From NCBI GenBank assembly GCA_022843805.1, contig JALHMY010000045.1, positions 1 to 64,000 of the forward strand: a stretch of DNA of 64,000 bases, given 5' to 3'. This document shows, piece after piece, positions 46,199 to 55,955 of the stretch (positions are counted from its first letter, which is position 1; each line of letters opens with the position of its first letter). The translations under genes were made by a program, and so were the position numbers. This stretch comes from Fuerstiella sp. Lineage in GTDB: Bacteria; Planctomycetota; Planctomycetia; Planctomycetales; Planctomycetaceae. The notes beneath the pieces were generated by a model, which saw nothing but the letters and a program-made list of their open reading frames with translations, did not search any database and was not told the DNA's origin.

Positions 46199-46615
46199 TC
46201 ATCCGTTTTAAAACGGATCTCAAAAATGACCACAATAGCCCGCCGTTGATCAGGTCAGCATCGACAACAGGTTTTTTCAAAAAACTTCTGACAAGGTGTC
46301 AATCTGCAGAATCTGCCGGTGACGCCATAAGTGCTGGCAAGAAAAGCACTTATGTGATGCGATCATGGAGCGGGAAGTGTAGCAGAAATGCGGCTGCTTC
46401 TCAATTCACGGAGCCTCGCGGCGGGATGCGAAAAGCGAACTTGACCCTAATTTCGAATTCGTCGTATAAACACGGTCACTGCGACGCTGCTCCTTTCCTG
46501 TCCCGGCCGTCTCTGCCGAATCCTGCAGCTCGTATTTGATCGTTCATCCTCGCTCTCCCCCCTCCTCTCAAATCTCCTTCTCTCTTCACTCCATTTGCTC
46601 TACCGGAGACCCGCC
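46199..46615. other. Divergent gap between gyrA and the PpiC-type gene, with an inverted repeat
   Basis: Contains CATAAGTGCT / AGCACTTATG (46326-46335 and 46345-46354) around a 9-base spacer, a good candidate operator or RNA hairpin in the gyrA leader. The part just before the ppiC-type gene is markedly pyrimidine-rich on the plus strand (46545-46590). No gene is recognised. Confidence 0.45.
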
Positions 46616-47695
46616 ATGCTGGAACCACAAAACCCTGACGCAAAACCGTCAATTGATCACCCCCGCCGCAGCCGTGGTGGCATCCTGGTGGGTGGCACCC
46701 TGGTGCTGATGATTTCTGCCGGTATCGGTATGCAGGTCTGGAGAGCACAAAACAGTAAAGCCGCCGAACAGAAGCAGGAAGAACAAGTTGGTCAGGCTCG
46801 TGTCGATGCCCTGAGCCAGGCCGTGGGACGCGTGAATGGCCAGGCGATCAGCTATGAAGATCTGGCTCGCGAATGCGTCGAACGCCACGGCCGTGACGTT
46901 CTGGACAATCTTGTCAACAGAATGATCATTCAGCAGGCGTGTGCAGAACGTGGCATCACAGTAACCGAAGCAGAAGTGAATCAGGAAGTCGTCAATCTGT
47001 CCAAAAAATTCGGACTGGCAGTCGAACAGTATTATCAGCTGCTGGAAGCCGAACGAAATCTCACTCCCATCCAGTATCGACGTGACGTTGTGTGGCCAAT
47101 GCTGGCTATGAAGAAACTGGCTGGACGCGACGTACAGATTACTCGCGAAATGATGCGTGAAGCTTATGTGGACAATTTCGGTCCGCGTGTAAAAGCTCGT
47201 ATGATTGTGTTTGACAACTTGCGACGCGCTCAGGAAGCATGGCCAAAAGCTCAGCAGAATCCAGACGATTTTGAACGTATGGCTCGCGAACTGTCGGTTG
47301 AACCCAACAGCCGTGCTCTGGGCGGGACCGTTCCCCCAATCCGACGAAACTCAGGAGCCCACGAAGCGATTCGCAAAGCAGCTTACGAGATGAAAGAACC
47401 GGGCGAAATCTCGGGAATCATTCAGATCGACTCCCAGTACGTGATCCTGAAGTATGAAGGTCGAACCGAACCGGTTGAGCATGATCCGAAGGACGTTGAA
47501 GCCCAGCTGCACGCAGAACTTGAGGAACGGGAAGTTGCCAGGCTGCTTGCCGAAACGTTCGAAAAAATCCAGGGAGCAGCCCGAGTTGACAACCTCCTGA
47601 CCGGCGAGAGCAAAGGCCCCGTTAAGGCAGTATCGGCCACCAATGCAGATGCAGCTCCCCTGAAAGCCGCTGTTCGCTCGACTGCAAAACAGTAA
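46616..47695 (+). CDS. Membrane-anchored PpiC/SurA-like peptidyl-prolyl isomerase
   Basis: A folding helper facing the periplasm. Start at ATG 46616 with GGAG upstream. A hydrophobic anchor (GGILVGGTLVLMISAGIGMQVW) is near the N-terminus. The SurA-like N-terminal part follows: GRVNGQAISYEDLARECVER, LDNLVNRMIIQQACAERGITVTEAEV. A parvulin-type domain covers about residues 190-290 (VKARMIVFDNLRRAQEAW, FERMARELSVEPNSRALGGTV, EISGIIQIDSQYVILKYEGR). The acidic C-terminal tail is variable. A terminator follows. The gene does not lie next to other outer-membrane assembly genes. Confidence 0.82.
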   Translation: MLEPQNPDAKPSIDHPRRSRGGILVGGTLVLMISAGIGMQVWRAQNSKAAEQKQEEQVGQARVDALSQAVGRVNGQAISYEDLARECVERHGRDVLDNLVNRMIIQQACAERGITVTEAEVNQEVVNLSKKFGLAVEQYYQLLEAERNLTPIQYRRDVVWPMLAMKKLAGRDVQITREMMREAYVDNFGPRVKARMIVFDNLRRAQEAWPKAQQNPDDFERMARELSVEPNSRALGGTVPPIRRNSGAHEAIRKAAYEMKEPGEISGIIQIDSQYVILKYEGRTEPVEHDPKDVEAQLHAELEEREVARLLAETFEKIQGAARVDNLLTGESKGPVKAVSATNADAAPLKAAVRSTAKQ

Positions 47696-47771
47696 AACAA
47701 AACTGTAAACAGTCTGTTTCAAGACTCGAAATCTTCGAATTGAATTTCGAATACTGAGATTCAAAATACAA

Positions 47772-47810
47772 GGGGTTCGGCGCAGATTGCTGCCGAGCCC
47801 TTTTTGTTTT
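47772..47810 (+). terminator. Rho-independent terminator downstream of the PpiC-type gene
   Basis: GGGTTCGGC / GCCGAGCCC (one G-T pair) with a 10-base loop, followed directly by TTTTTGTTTT. Confidence 0.8.
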
Positions 47811-48056
47811 GACGGTGTCTTTTTTACTGTGCAAACTCGGGAATTTGGTAAAACCTCAGGCGGATTTCGGATCTTTAACCAGGCCGAACGCTATTTTCCT
47901 GCACTCTGAGAAGTCTGAGGTGTTCGAATTCTTGCCACAGCGGACGGGCTGGGCAACAATTCCGCTGTTTTCCAGTGACGCGTACTGCCCAGGCGGCAAA
48001 ACGCGAAACCGACCGCGAAATGTAATGCTCCGTCAGGAAAAACGGTCCAATTGGAG

Positions 48057-48112
48057 GTAGTGGATCTTGCTAAAGATCCCCTGGCTGCAGGACCATTAGC
48101 AAAGTCCACTAC
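48057..48112. repeat. Palindromic repeat, family A, isolated copy
   Basis: Fourth copy of the family-A palindrome seen at 12850-13191, with arms GTAGTGGATCTTGCTAAAG and TTAGCAAAGTCCACTAC. The flank AAAGCTTGACGAAGC is also related. This copy has a few differences (GGACCATTAGC in place of GGACCTTTAGC). Confidence 0.85.
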
Positions 48113-48222
48113 CCGAAATTCAAAGCTTGACGAAGCACCAGATCCTGATTCTGCCACTGTGATTTCGAAATCTGTACGAACCGTTTTTTTGACTGCCCGA
48201 TTTTTCAGGCGATGTGGAGCTG

Positions 48223-48684
48223 ATGATGCCCCTCGATGTGTCCGGATGTTTGAATGACTACGAAGCGCACGGCATTCGTTTTCAGTATCCGGATATCTGG
48301 GAGATTCAGGAGGAGTCGGATACCGATGGCGATGTGGTCATCACTGTGCTGACGGAAGGGACCTGTTTCTGGACCATCCGAGTCCTCAACTCTCGCCCCT
48401 CGCCATTGGAAATCATGAACTCGTGCGTTGCGGCCTTCAGGGAAGAGTACGAGGATCTCGACGAGTACAGCGAAAGCGGTGTACTTGCCGGACTGCCGGC
48501 AACGATTCGTCTGCTGGAATTTTCCTGCCTCGAACTGATCAACACCGTTTCATTGTCGTGTGTGCGTGCCGGCGAATTTTCGCTGCTGGTGTGGTGGCAG
48601 GGGACAGATCATGAGCTGGGAGAGATTCGTCCTGTGTTTGAAAAGATTTCGGGGTCTGTCCGTATCGCCCGCCGTCAGGATTAA
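48223..48684 (+). CDS. Hypothetical protein, about 153 residues
   Basis: A soluble acidic protein with several start candidates (GTG 48214, ATG 48223, ATG 48226); 48223 is chosen only as a compromise. It contains YEAHGIRFQYPDIWEIQEE, FWTIRVLNSRPSPLEIMNS and SVRIARRQD at the end. The alternating strands and helix pattern, with GVLAGLPATIRLLEFSC, recalls small single-domain proteins of the DUF1795/PsbP-like group, but I cannot confirm this. It lies upstream of trpE by about 58 bases, so the two may be transcribed together. Confidence 0.6.
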   Translation: MMPLDVSGCLNDYEAHGIRFQYPDIWEIQEESDTDGDVVITVLTEGTCFWTIRVLNSRPSPLEIMNSCVAAFREEYEDLDEYSESGVLAGLPATIRLLEFSCLELINTVSLSCVRAGEFSLLVWWQGTDHELGEIRPVFEKISGSVRIARRQD

Positions 48685-48741
48685 TTCTTTCCGATCTGAG
48701 TGTTTGGCCGGTCCTTCCAACGAGTTCCAGGATTTCTGTTC

Positions 48742-50271
48742 ATGGCTGTCACGACGCTGCCCGAGTTTAACGAGTTTGCATCACTGGCCGCGGAAGCCCG
48801 GCTCGTCCCAGTCTATCGTCAGCTGACGTCAGATACGCTGACGCCTGTCAGCGCCTATGACCGAATCTGCACGGGCAACTGGTCATTCCTGTTTGAGAGC
48901 GTTGTGGGAGGCGAACGGATTGGTCGTTACAGCTTCGTGGGTAGCGGCCCGTTTCTGTCGCTGACGGCCACCGGCAAACATGTTGTCGTGGAAGGACCAG
49001 GAGAGCAGCGAAGGGAGTTTGAAAGCCCCGATCCGCTTAAGGAACTCGATCAGCTGATCTCACAGTATCGTTCAGTTTCTCTGCCAGGGCTGCCTCGATT
49101 CTGCTGCGGGGCGGTTGGTTTTGCTGGTTACGATGTGATTCGTTATACGGAAAACCTGCCCAATGTGCCGACAGATGATCGAGGCCTGCCCGATCTGTGC
49201 TTTGCATTTTACGATTCGATGATCGTTTTTGATCATATCCGGAAGGTTGTCCTGGTTGTTGCGATTGCCGATACCGCGAATGGCGATCTTCACGCAGCCC
49301 GGGCCGATGCAGAAGCTCGACTGGATATTCTATGTCGAAGGCTGGCCGAAGGCAGTGGGGGCGTTCAGCTGAAAGATGTCGATCTGACTGTGGATCCGGT
49401 ACCGGAAGTCCGCTCGAACTTTACTGAGGAAGAATTTTCAACCGCTGTGGAGGCCTGTCGTGAGTATATCCGAGCGGGCGATATTTTTCAGGTTGTGATC
49501 AGCCAGCGACTGAAGTATTCAAGCCCGGCAAAACCTCTGGATGTTTACCGTTCCCTCCGAATGGTCAATCCCAGCCCATTTATGTTCCTGCTGCGAACAC
49601 CCGACGTGGATCTCGTAGGCAGCTCGCCGGAGATTATGGTTCGGGTTGAAGATCGCGAGACAACCATTCGTCCTCTGGCGGGAACTCGACGACGTGGCAA
49701 AACCCCGCAGGAAGACCGAGAACTGGCCGCTGAACTTCTGGCTGATCCGAAAGAACGGGCTGAACATGTGATGCTGATTGATCTGGCTCGAAACGATGTC
49801 GGCAGAGTGGCGGAATTTGGTTCGGTTCAACTGACTGACGTCATGGTTGTCGAACGCTACAGCCATGTGATGCATATCACTTCGAACGTCAGCGGAATGC
49901 TTCGGCCCGGGCTGACCGCGGTCGAAGCTCTGAGAGCCGGATTACCGGCTGGTACGGTTTCCGGTGCGCCAAAAGTCCGTGCGATGGAGATTATTGATGC
50001 CGTGGAACCCCAGAAACGCGGCCCTTACGGGGGTGCTGTCGGCTACATTGATTTCACCGGCAACATGGACACATGCATTGCTCTGCGTACACTCGTGATG
50101 AAAGACGGTATCATTTACGTCCAGGCCGGTGCGGGTATTGTTGCCGACAGTGTTCCCGCTCTGGAATATCAGGAAACTCTGAATAAGGCTCGAGCCATGC
50201 TGAAGGCGATTCACATTGCCGAGTCACAGCTGCTCTCCGCTGAGAATACCAATGCTGCAGTCCTGGGATGA
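48742..50271 (+). CDS. trpE: Anthranilate synthase component I
   Basis: Converts chorismate and ammonia to anthranilate with a TrpG partner. Start set at ATG 48742 (AGGA upstream), since the longer frame adds unrelated residues. The N-terminal part has [20 protein letters not shown], with the LLES-like feedback motif. The chorismate-binding domain has [85 protein letters not shown] and [13 protein letters not shown] near the end. No trpG is adjacent, and no leader peptide or attenuator is apparent. The holB start lies inside its 3' end. Confidence 0.94.
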   Translation: MAVTTLPEFNEFASLAAEARLVPVYRQLTSDTLTPVSAYDRICTGNWSFLFESVVGGERIGRYSFVGSGPFLSLTATGKHVVVEGPGEQRREFESPDPLKELDQLISQYRSVSLPGLPRFCCGAVGFAGYDVIRYTENLPNVPTDDRGLPDLCFAFYDSMIVFDHIRKVVLVVAIADTANGDLHAARADAEARLDILCRRLAEGSGGVQLKDVDLTVDPVPEVRSNFTEEEFSTAVEACREYIRAGDIFQVVISQRLKYSSPAKPLDVYRSLRMVNPSPFMFLLRTPDVDLVGSSPEIMVRVEDRETTIRPLAGTRRRGKTPQEDRELAAELLADPKERAEHVMLIDLARNDVGRVAEFGSVQLTDVMVVERYSHVMHITSNVSGMLRPGLTAVEALRAGLPAGTVSGAPKVRAMEIIDAVEPQKRGPYGGAVGYIDFTGNMDTCIALRTLVMKDGIIYVQAGAGIVADSVPALEYQETLNKARAMLKAIHIAESQLLSAENTNAAVLG

Positions 50272-51310
50272 AATGCGCGGCCACCGCGAACAGCGAGAAC
50301 TGTTCAGACGGTCCATTCAGCGGGATCGTTTGTCGCATGCCTATGCGCTGTGCGGTCCGGAAGGGATTGGAAAGCGACAGTTCGCCAGATTGTTTGCCAA
50401 GTCACAGTTCTGCAGAGAACGTTCTCCCGAACAACTGGATGCGTGCGGTATCTGCCGTGCATGTAAAGGATTCGAAGCAGACACATGGCCGGACTTTATC
50501 GAAATTGGCTGCCCCGAAGGCAAGTCACAAATTCCGCTCGATCTGCTGCTCGGATCTTCCGAGAAACGAGGTCACGAAGGACTGCTGTACGAACTTTCGA
50601 TGTCGCCTCAGGCTTCCTCCCGTCGTATTGCCATCATCGACGATGCTCATTATCTGAATGCTGAAGGAGCCAATGCACTGTTAAAGACGCTGGAGGAGCC
50701 TCCCGCCAGCGCGCTGATGATTCTGATTGTTAACAGTCCCGATGCGCTCCTGCCCACCATTCGTTCTCGCTGTCAGGTAGTCAGGTTCTTTCCGCTAAGT
50801 GATCACGACATTCGCGACATACTGCTGTCGGAAAAAATGCTCGAAGATTCTGCGGAGGCGATGGTCGTTGCCGACATGGCTGGAGGAAGTCTGACGGTCG
50901 CCCGGCAATTGCTGAACGCAGAGCTGCGAGCTCTGAAGGATCGTATCGGTGAACAGCTGAATTTTCTGGAAAAAATGCAGCCTCTGGTTCTTGCCAAACA
51001 GGTGGCGGATGAGCTGGAAAAAATCTCCTCCGGCCTTGATGAGCAGCGTCGAAATGCGAACTGGCTGCTGCGTTTCGTTGCCGACTTTATCCAGACCAGA
51101 ATGCGACTGCTGGTGGAAGGAGATTTCTCCGACCCGCTGACCCAGCGACTGGGGGTCCGCTGCGGAATCGATTTGCTTGCGCCTATGCTCGATCGAGTCT
51201 GTGCTGCCACTCATCAGATTGACGGAAACTCTCCCGTTAGACTTGTTCTGGAAGCCTTGTTCGATGATCTTGCCCGACAGATGCGTTTAGGACCAGTTTC
51301 AGCGCGATAG
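50252..51310 (+). CDS. holB: DNA polymerase III clamp-loader subunit delta-prime (HolB-like)
   Basis: Part of the clamp loader. The ATG at 50252 overlaps the trpE 3' end by 20 bases. AAA+ features are the Walker A-like [14 protein letters not shown], a zinc-binding stretch with cysteines at QFC and [39 protein letters not shown] (Walker B region and the hallmark LLKTLEEPP) and [11 protein letters not shown]. The C-terminal domain of about 150 residues (from [12 protein letters not shown]) has the helical collar. Overlap with trpE suggests co-translation although the roles differ. Confidence 0.88.
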   Translation: MLQSWDEMRGHREQRELFRRSIQRDRLSHAYALCGPEGIGKRQFARLFAKSQFCRERSPEQLDACGICRACKGFEADTWPDFIEIGCPEGKSQIPLDLLLGSSEKRGHEGLLYELSMSPQASSRRIAIIDDAHYLNAEGANALLKTLEEPPASALMILIVNSPDALLPTIRSRCQVVRFFPLSDHDIRDILLSEKMLEDSAEAMVVADMAGGSLTVARQLLNAELRALKDRIGEQLNFLEKMQPLVLAKQVADELEKISSGLDEQRRNANWLLRFVADFIQTRMRLLVEGDFSDPLTQRLGVRCGIDLLAPMLDRVCAATHQIDGNSPVRLVLEALFDDLARQMRLGPVSAR

Positions 51311-51416
51311 TTTCAACAGGTCTCCCAACAAGCCGGATTCAGCATACATCGGGCTCACCCCTGCGTTCTCACGTCACACTGAGTTGCACTGACGATAAAA
51401 AAGTGAGTAACTGAAA

Positions 51417-51782
51417 ATGAAGAGCGGAAGCAGTCACGACGAACGAATGGCAAGCATGACATTTGCTTCGGTATATCCCCACTATCTCACGAAAGTTGAA
51501 AAGAAGGGGCGTACGAAAGAGGAATTACTTCAGGTGATCAAATGGCTGACGGGATACAGCGAAAAGAAACTTGAGAAGCATATCCGCGACAAGGTGACGT
51601 TCGAACAATTCTTTCAGCAGGCAGAACTAAATCCCAACGCTCATCTGATTACAGGGATGATCTGCGGCTATCGCATCGAAGAGATTGAGAATCCTCTGAC
51701 TCAGAAGGTGCGATACATGGACAAGCTGGTCGATGAGCTGGCCAAAGGACGGAAGATGGAAAAGATCCTGCGGGCGGAATAA
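51417..51782 (+). CDS. DUF2200 family protein
   Basis: A small protein of 121 residues. [91 protein letters not shown] are consecutive conserved blocks of DUF2200 (quoted here in pieces). Function is unknown. The gene has about 100 bases upstream without a neighbour and lies beside the accessory block. A 56-base, slightly diverged fragment of its 3' end reappears at 57999-58054. Confidence 0.87.
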   Translation: MKSGSSHDERMASMTFASVYPHYLTKVEKKGRTKEELLQVIKWLTGYSEKKLEKHIRDKVTFEQFFQQAELNPNAHLITGMICGYRIEEIENPLTQKVRYMDKLVDELAKGRKMEKILRAE

Positions 51783-51903
51783 ATGGTTCAACGACAAATG
51801 AAGCACAGATAAAAAGCACAGGCACAAACGCCCCTGTCATCTTTGAAAATCTGTGTCATCTGTGGTTTAGTGAGTTCTGTGTTTTGAGCGCCGATCACAC
51901 AAA

Positions 51904-52236
51904 TTGTATGACCGAAACGGAGGAGTATTCGGTCACTCATGGACGCCCGATTTCGTGGCAAAATTGTCCGCAATAATCGAGGATTGGCGCAATGCGTATT
52001 TGGCTGGAACGCGTGTTGAATTGGGTAGTAAATCTTCTAATTGTCATATTGATATTCATCATCATGATAGTTTCGTTGATTTCTATTTTGGCCCCTGGCA
52101 TACGTTGATGGTTTTCCTCAAGTGTGACCGCTTTCCCGACGTATCCTGCAACATGCACAATATCCGGAATGTCGATCACATTGTCAGAGCTGCAGTCGCT
52201 CAGACACGCATCCGCATCCGACCACAACTGTGCTGA
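51904..52236 (+). CDS. Possible truncated coding fragment
   Basis: A frame starting at TTG 51904 encodes RNGGVFGHSWTPDFVAKLS and IIEDWRNAYLAG, with HIDIHHHDSFVDFYFGPW in the middle, which is better-looking than chance frames nearby. The reading frame runs into the ISKra4-like remnant around 52200 and stops there. It may be the beginning of a gene cut by the element. No family recognised; treat as weak. Confidence 0.25.
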   Translation: MYDRNGGVFGHSWTPDFVAKLSAIIEDWRNAYLAGTRVELGSKSSNCHIDIHHHDSFVDFYFGPWHTLMVFLKCDRFPDVSCNMHNIRNVDHIVRAAVAQTRIRIRPQLC

Positions 52237-52725
52237 CCGTCCATCAGACGCACCAGCAACTGATTCTTTTTTCGACGCTGCTGCACTTCTCGCGCGACCC
52301 ATGACAACGCAAGGATGGAATCGCGAACGATTTCGTCACCCAGGTCTTCGCACAATCGGACTGCGGCGATCTTCGCCTTCGCGATACACATAAGCAGAAA
52401 ATTCATGTTCACCAAAGACTGTTCGCAGGGATCTGGCGACGGGGGCCGAGCTTCGGTGGACCTTCCGGGGTTCGATTGTTTGATCATCGCTGCTGGCGGC
52501 CGGATGAGCGGCCGTCTGACCCAGGCCACCATCTCTCTGAGCAATCAGGAACTGGTCGATCATCCGTTTGCCGGTACAGAGCAATCCTCCGAGCAGTCCG
52601 CGTACAAACTCTTTCATTGTCATTCCCTGCCGAACGGCTTCCTCAGCCAGGGGAAACAACATGACGGCCAATTTCACAAACACATCAGACTTGCTCAGTT
52701 CATCTCCAGTCGTCATGCTCATCAC
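52200..52725 (-). pseudogene. ISKra4-like transposase remnant, copy 1
   Basis: The minus-strand frame from 52725 encodes DVFVKLAVMLFPLAEEAV, GLLGGLLCTGKRMIDQFLIAQ, GGLGQTAAHP and VFGEHEFSAYVY, in the order seen at the N-terminus of ISKra4-family transposases (helical head, LL..G....D.FL..QGDG.LG, then VFG). A second frame downstream (about 52400-52200) carries LCEDLGDEIVRDSI and LLVRLMDGQ, reminiscent of the later MDG motif. The frames do not join, so it is frame-shifted and deleted. Family assignment is from memory of the motifs. Confidence 0.55.
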
Positions 52726-52839
52726 CGCCCTCCATGCCTTGCCTAAGGCGGTTCGTTACACGCGCATAGCATCGCATGGCGGCCAATTCCCCAAACACCC
52801 GGTCTTACCAGAACTGACGTCGCAAGTGCGGTCACACTC
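52423..52839. repeat. 417-bp direct repeat E, copy 1
   Basis: Matches 55395-55811 almost throughout, in the same orientation. It includes the N-terminal part of the transposase remnant and about 110 bases beyond its start codon (ending GCAAGTGCGGTCACACTC). The right ends of both copies coincide closely, suggesting the true end of the element; the left ends coincide at a deletion point. Confidence 0.88.
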
Positions 52840-52910
52840 TGACCCAAGTCCGCCAGTTCTTAAACCAGGGTTGATGAATATCGAGGGATGTGGAGAGGAG
52901 AACATCGCAA

Positions 52911-54950
52911 ATGCCACCGAGTACAAGGAATAGCTCCCATGGTCGAGATGTACTTCGATATCTTGTTCTGATGGGTGTTCTCCTATCCTTGTTGTTTGCT
53001 AACCGCGATATTGCCAACGCCGATGATCCAGCCACAGTTGCTGCGGTGCAGGAATTCTACAGGCATATTGCTGCGGTCGAAGATCTTTGGCAACAGCATT
53101 CACTGATTGACCTCATGGCAGCGCGCTTGGCGGCGGCAGGGCAGTTCGAGTCACTGGAGACTTTAATTCTGTATACCCAGAAAGCGACAGTGAATACGTC
53201 CGCCGTCAGCGCTGCAGTAAATGAGTTGTTAGGATCCGGACATGATGATGAGGCCAGAAGGGTGCTGAGTTGGCAACCAATAGTCCTCCTGCCAGCGAAC
53301 GAAAAGGTGAGGCTGAATGAGGTTCTTATTCCCAGCACAGTGAAAGCCGGGTTTCAGTCGAAGTTTGGACTTGCACCAGATTGGTGCAGTCAGGCAGTAG
53401 CAGGGAAATCATATGACATTCCGGAAGCTGAATTGCCAATGTCCTTCGATGTGTACAGAGTTTTCTGCGTGCTTGTGGCGTTTGCGGAACGGGGTGACAC
53501 AGATTCACTTAATGGCTTTCTAAATCGAGCAGTGGCTCCCGAGCTTCACGATCGTGCCAAAGCGATTGTGGTGTTCAGGCTGGTTCGAACGGGACGGTCA
53601 ACTGAAGCGGGAGCAATACTGGATTCGATACGTGATCCTCTCGTGGTAGAATGTTGTAGAACACTCGCGACGAAAATGAACCCAGCTCTCGGAACGGACA
53701 ACTGGCCCAATTTCGATATTCGGTCGTTCTGTCTTATTTACCCCATGGAAACGGACTGCCAATGGCAGAATCTGGAGCTTTGCCAAATTGAGGCGGCTCG
53801 AGGAAATGCTGTAGCCGCACGGAGGATGCTTCTTCATGAACACGCAGCACTGTGTGCTCGAAAGCCGACTGGAAGAATCGATGTTGGCATATTCCCTGCA
53901 GGGCAGGATGCAAGACAAAGAGCGTTCGTCGCACATCTGGCGGCGGATCAGCAAATGCCGAAAATTGCAATCAGCTCGCTTGAGCCCCTTCGTGTAAAGG
54001 CCTTTGGATTCTGGATCGACATGATTTCAGAAACAGTTCATTTGAACCGTGCCGAAATCCCATCAGATCTCGACCCTGTGCTACTTTGTGCGGCGGCTAT
54101 TGGACAGGTGACCCCAAGAAAAACTACCGTGCCTCGGGAGTGGTCGAGTGAATTCGACGCGTCTCACGCATTGTACTCCGCTTTGAGCGGAATCGAACGA
54201 CTTTCACTAACGCTCCCGGAAAACAAGATTCCGAATTTAGGCAGATGCCGCTTGCTATTACACGCCGCACCCCAATCAAGACTGAAGGAACTACTGCACA
54301 TTGACCATTGGCATGACCTCTCCAGAGCTCACAAGCTTTGGGTATGTTCAATGACCACAGGCTTGATCTCGAACAGCTTCATTGAATTCGAGTTGAACCA
54401 ACGAAGTGATCCGGTGCTGATATGTGCGGCGATGATGCAGATTGAGTCAAGCTCCCCGTTATTTGCTCGCGTCGAAAACATATTGCCTATGTTGCTGCTT
54501 TCGCCGAATCGCGACATTCGGTATTTCGCTTTACGCTGGGCTACAAAGCACGACTGTCAGATTGCCGACGAGTTGCTTGCAGGATTGGCGAGTGACACGG
54601 ATATTGATGTTCGGTTTCTGGCATTGCTGCATCAGGGATCAACTACAGACGAAGTTGCCAGGGCAGCCGAGGATGTGATCAGGTACTCTGAGAATTCACT
54701 GCTCGCAGGTGAGGCAGCTCGATGGGCTTTCGAACAGGAGAATCTCGGTAAATCGACTTCTGGATTAGTCGAAAGAATTCTGGCACAGGGGAAACAATTC
54801 CCCATACTCTGTGGAGTCGAGGTCTGGGTGCAAAACGATCCTGATCGTTCAAAAGCTCAGGCTGAATTGGAGAAGATTGCTACGTCACCAAAGTCACAAT
54901 GGTTAGGTCAACAGTCTCTGCAGTTGTTGTCACAATGTACGACAGATTGA
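52911..54950 (+). CDS. Exported helical-repeat protein of unknown function
   Basis: ATG 52911 has AGGAG ten bases upstream; the open frame reaches back to GTG 52890. The N-terminus (VLRYLVLMGVLLSLLFANRDIANA) is a signal peptide. The mature protein (about 640 residues) is almost wholly helical with many AAARGNAVAAR- and LLHAAPQSRL-like stretches. The C-terminal third contains HEAT-like units (NRDIRYFALRWATKH, DTDIDVRFLALLHQG, LLAGEAARWAFEQ). No enzyme motif is present. It follows the end of the first direct repeat E by about 70 bases. A scaffold or binding role is likely but not shown. Confidence 0.6.
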   Translation: MPPSTRNSSHGRDVLRYLVLMGVLLSLLFANRDIANADDPATVAAVQEFYRHIAAVEDLWQQHSLIDLMAARLAAAGQFESLETLILYTQKATVNTSAVSAAVNELLGSGHDDEARRVLSWQPIVLLPANEKVRLNEVLIPSTVKAGFQSKFGLAPDWCSQAVAGKSYDIPEAELPMSFDVYRVFCVLVAFAERGDTDSLNGFLNRAVAPELHDRAKAIVVFRLVRTGRSTEAGAILDSIRDPLVVECCRTLATKMNPALGTDNWPNFDIRSFCLIYPMETDCQWQNLELCQIEAARGNAVAARRMLLHEHAALCARKPTGRIDVGIFPAGQDARQRAFVAHLAADQQMPKIAISSLEPLRVKAFGFWIDMISETVHLNRAEIPSDLDPVLLCAAAIGQVTPRKTTVPREWSSEFDASHALYSALSGIERLSLTLPENKIPNLGRCRLLLHAAPQSRLKELLHIDHWHDLSRAHKLWVCSMTTGLISNSFIEFELNQRSDPVLICAAMMQIESSSPLFARVENILPMLLLSPNRDIRYFALRWATKHDCQIADELLAGLASDTDIDVRFLALLHQGSTTDEVARAAEDVIRYSENSLLAGEAARWAFEQENLGKSTSGLVERILAQGKQFPILCGVEVWVQNDPDRSKAQAELEKIATSPKSQWLGQQSLQLLSQCTTD

Positions 54951-55121
54951 TTGTTTGTGGCGTTTCTGGAAAAAGTGAGCAAATATGCGGCCATCCATCA
55001 AATTACGGGGCTTTACGGATTTGCCGATTTTGTCAAGGATTGGAGTTTCCACCAAATTCGAGGACCGGCATTTTGTGCCCCGTGGATCTTGCATGGCTTT
55101 CGCACCACCAGCATTTACCTC

Positions 55122-55356
55122 TGTAAAGTGCCAGTTGGGAATTATTTTTCTGGAATCTGAACGGGGGACTGCTGGCCTTTGTTTTTATTGGGTTTGGTCG
55201 TTGTTTTGGATCTCCTCGGAACCACTTGTGGAGCACTGATTTTCTCCGCGAACTCCAGCGTTCCTGTGTCTTTCAGGTGACGAAACTCCGCCACGTATCG
55301 GCGTGTCTCCGAGACGTTGGGATTCGCGAGTCTCGGAGAGACTCGCCTACGTGGGG
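55122..55356. repeat. 235-bp direct repeat D, copy 1, ending in a family-C palindrome
   Basis: Matches 57600-57832. The last 65 bases (55291-55355) are a palindrome of family C (CCACGTA...TACGTGG with inner GCGAGTCTCGGAGAGACTCGC). The preceding 165 bases include TTATTTTTCTGGAAT and GAGCACTGATTTTCTCCGCG. A minus-strand frame through both copies keeps DTGTLEFAEKISAPQVVP, so a short coding origin is possible. Confidence 0.87.
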
Positions 55357-55394
55357 GCGATCGGGTGGATAAACCTTCGTTCTGAAAGTCCTGA

Positions 55395-55697
55395 TCGCAG
55401 GGATCTGCCGGCGGGGGCCGAACTTCGGTGGACCTTCCGGGGTTCGATTGTTTGATCATCGCTGCTGGCGGCCGGATGAGCGACCGTCTGGCCCAGGCCA
55501 CTATCTCCCTGAGCAATCAGGAACTGGTCGATCACCCGTTTGCCGGTACAGAGCAATCCTCCGAGTAGTCCGCGTTCAAACTCTTTCATCGTCATTCCCT
55601 GCCGAACGGCTTCCTCAGCCAGGGGAAACAACATGACGGCCAATTTCACAAACACATCAGACTTGCTCAGTTCATCTCCAGTCGTCATGCTCATCAC
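55395..55697 (-). pseudogene. ISKra4-like transposase remnant, copy 2
   Basis: The minus-strand frame from 55697 encodes the same N-terminal blocks as copy 1 (DVFVKLAVMLFPLAEEAV, GLLGGLLCTGKRVIDQFLIAQ), but the match ends at 55395 and the frame then reads into unrelated sequence. All catalytic parts are missing. Confidence 0.55.
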
Positions 55698-55811
55698 CGC
55701 CCTCCATGCCTTGCCTCATACGGTTCGTTACACCCGCATAGCATCGCATGGAGGCCAATTTCCCAAACACCCGGTCTTACCAGAACTGACGTCGCAAGTG
55801 CGGTCATACTC
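55395..55811. repeat. 417-bp direct repeat E, copy 2
   Basis: Second copy of the repeat described at 52423-52839, equal in length. The two copies flank the 52911-54950 gene and 2.5 kb in all. Copy 2 ends about 145 bases before the lipoprotein gene start at 55956. Confidence 0.88.
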
Positions 55812-55955
55812 AGGGCTTGGTACTGTCGTGGTGATCGGAAGCGAAAAACGAGAATGAGTTCAGGCGCCCGTTCGAATTTTTCCGGGGTCCAAATCACCTT
55901 CCGCCATTTCATTACACACAAAGTATCCCGAACGCTTTTGGGGGGAAGGAATTCG

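Noticed and set aside
52423-55811. Composite transposon with the exported gene as cargo
   Set aside because: Both flanking remnants are truncated N-terminal transposase pieces with no complete enzyme, and no target-site duplication could be seen by eye.
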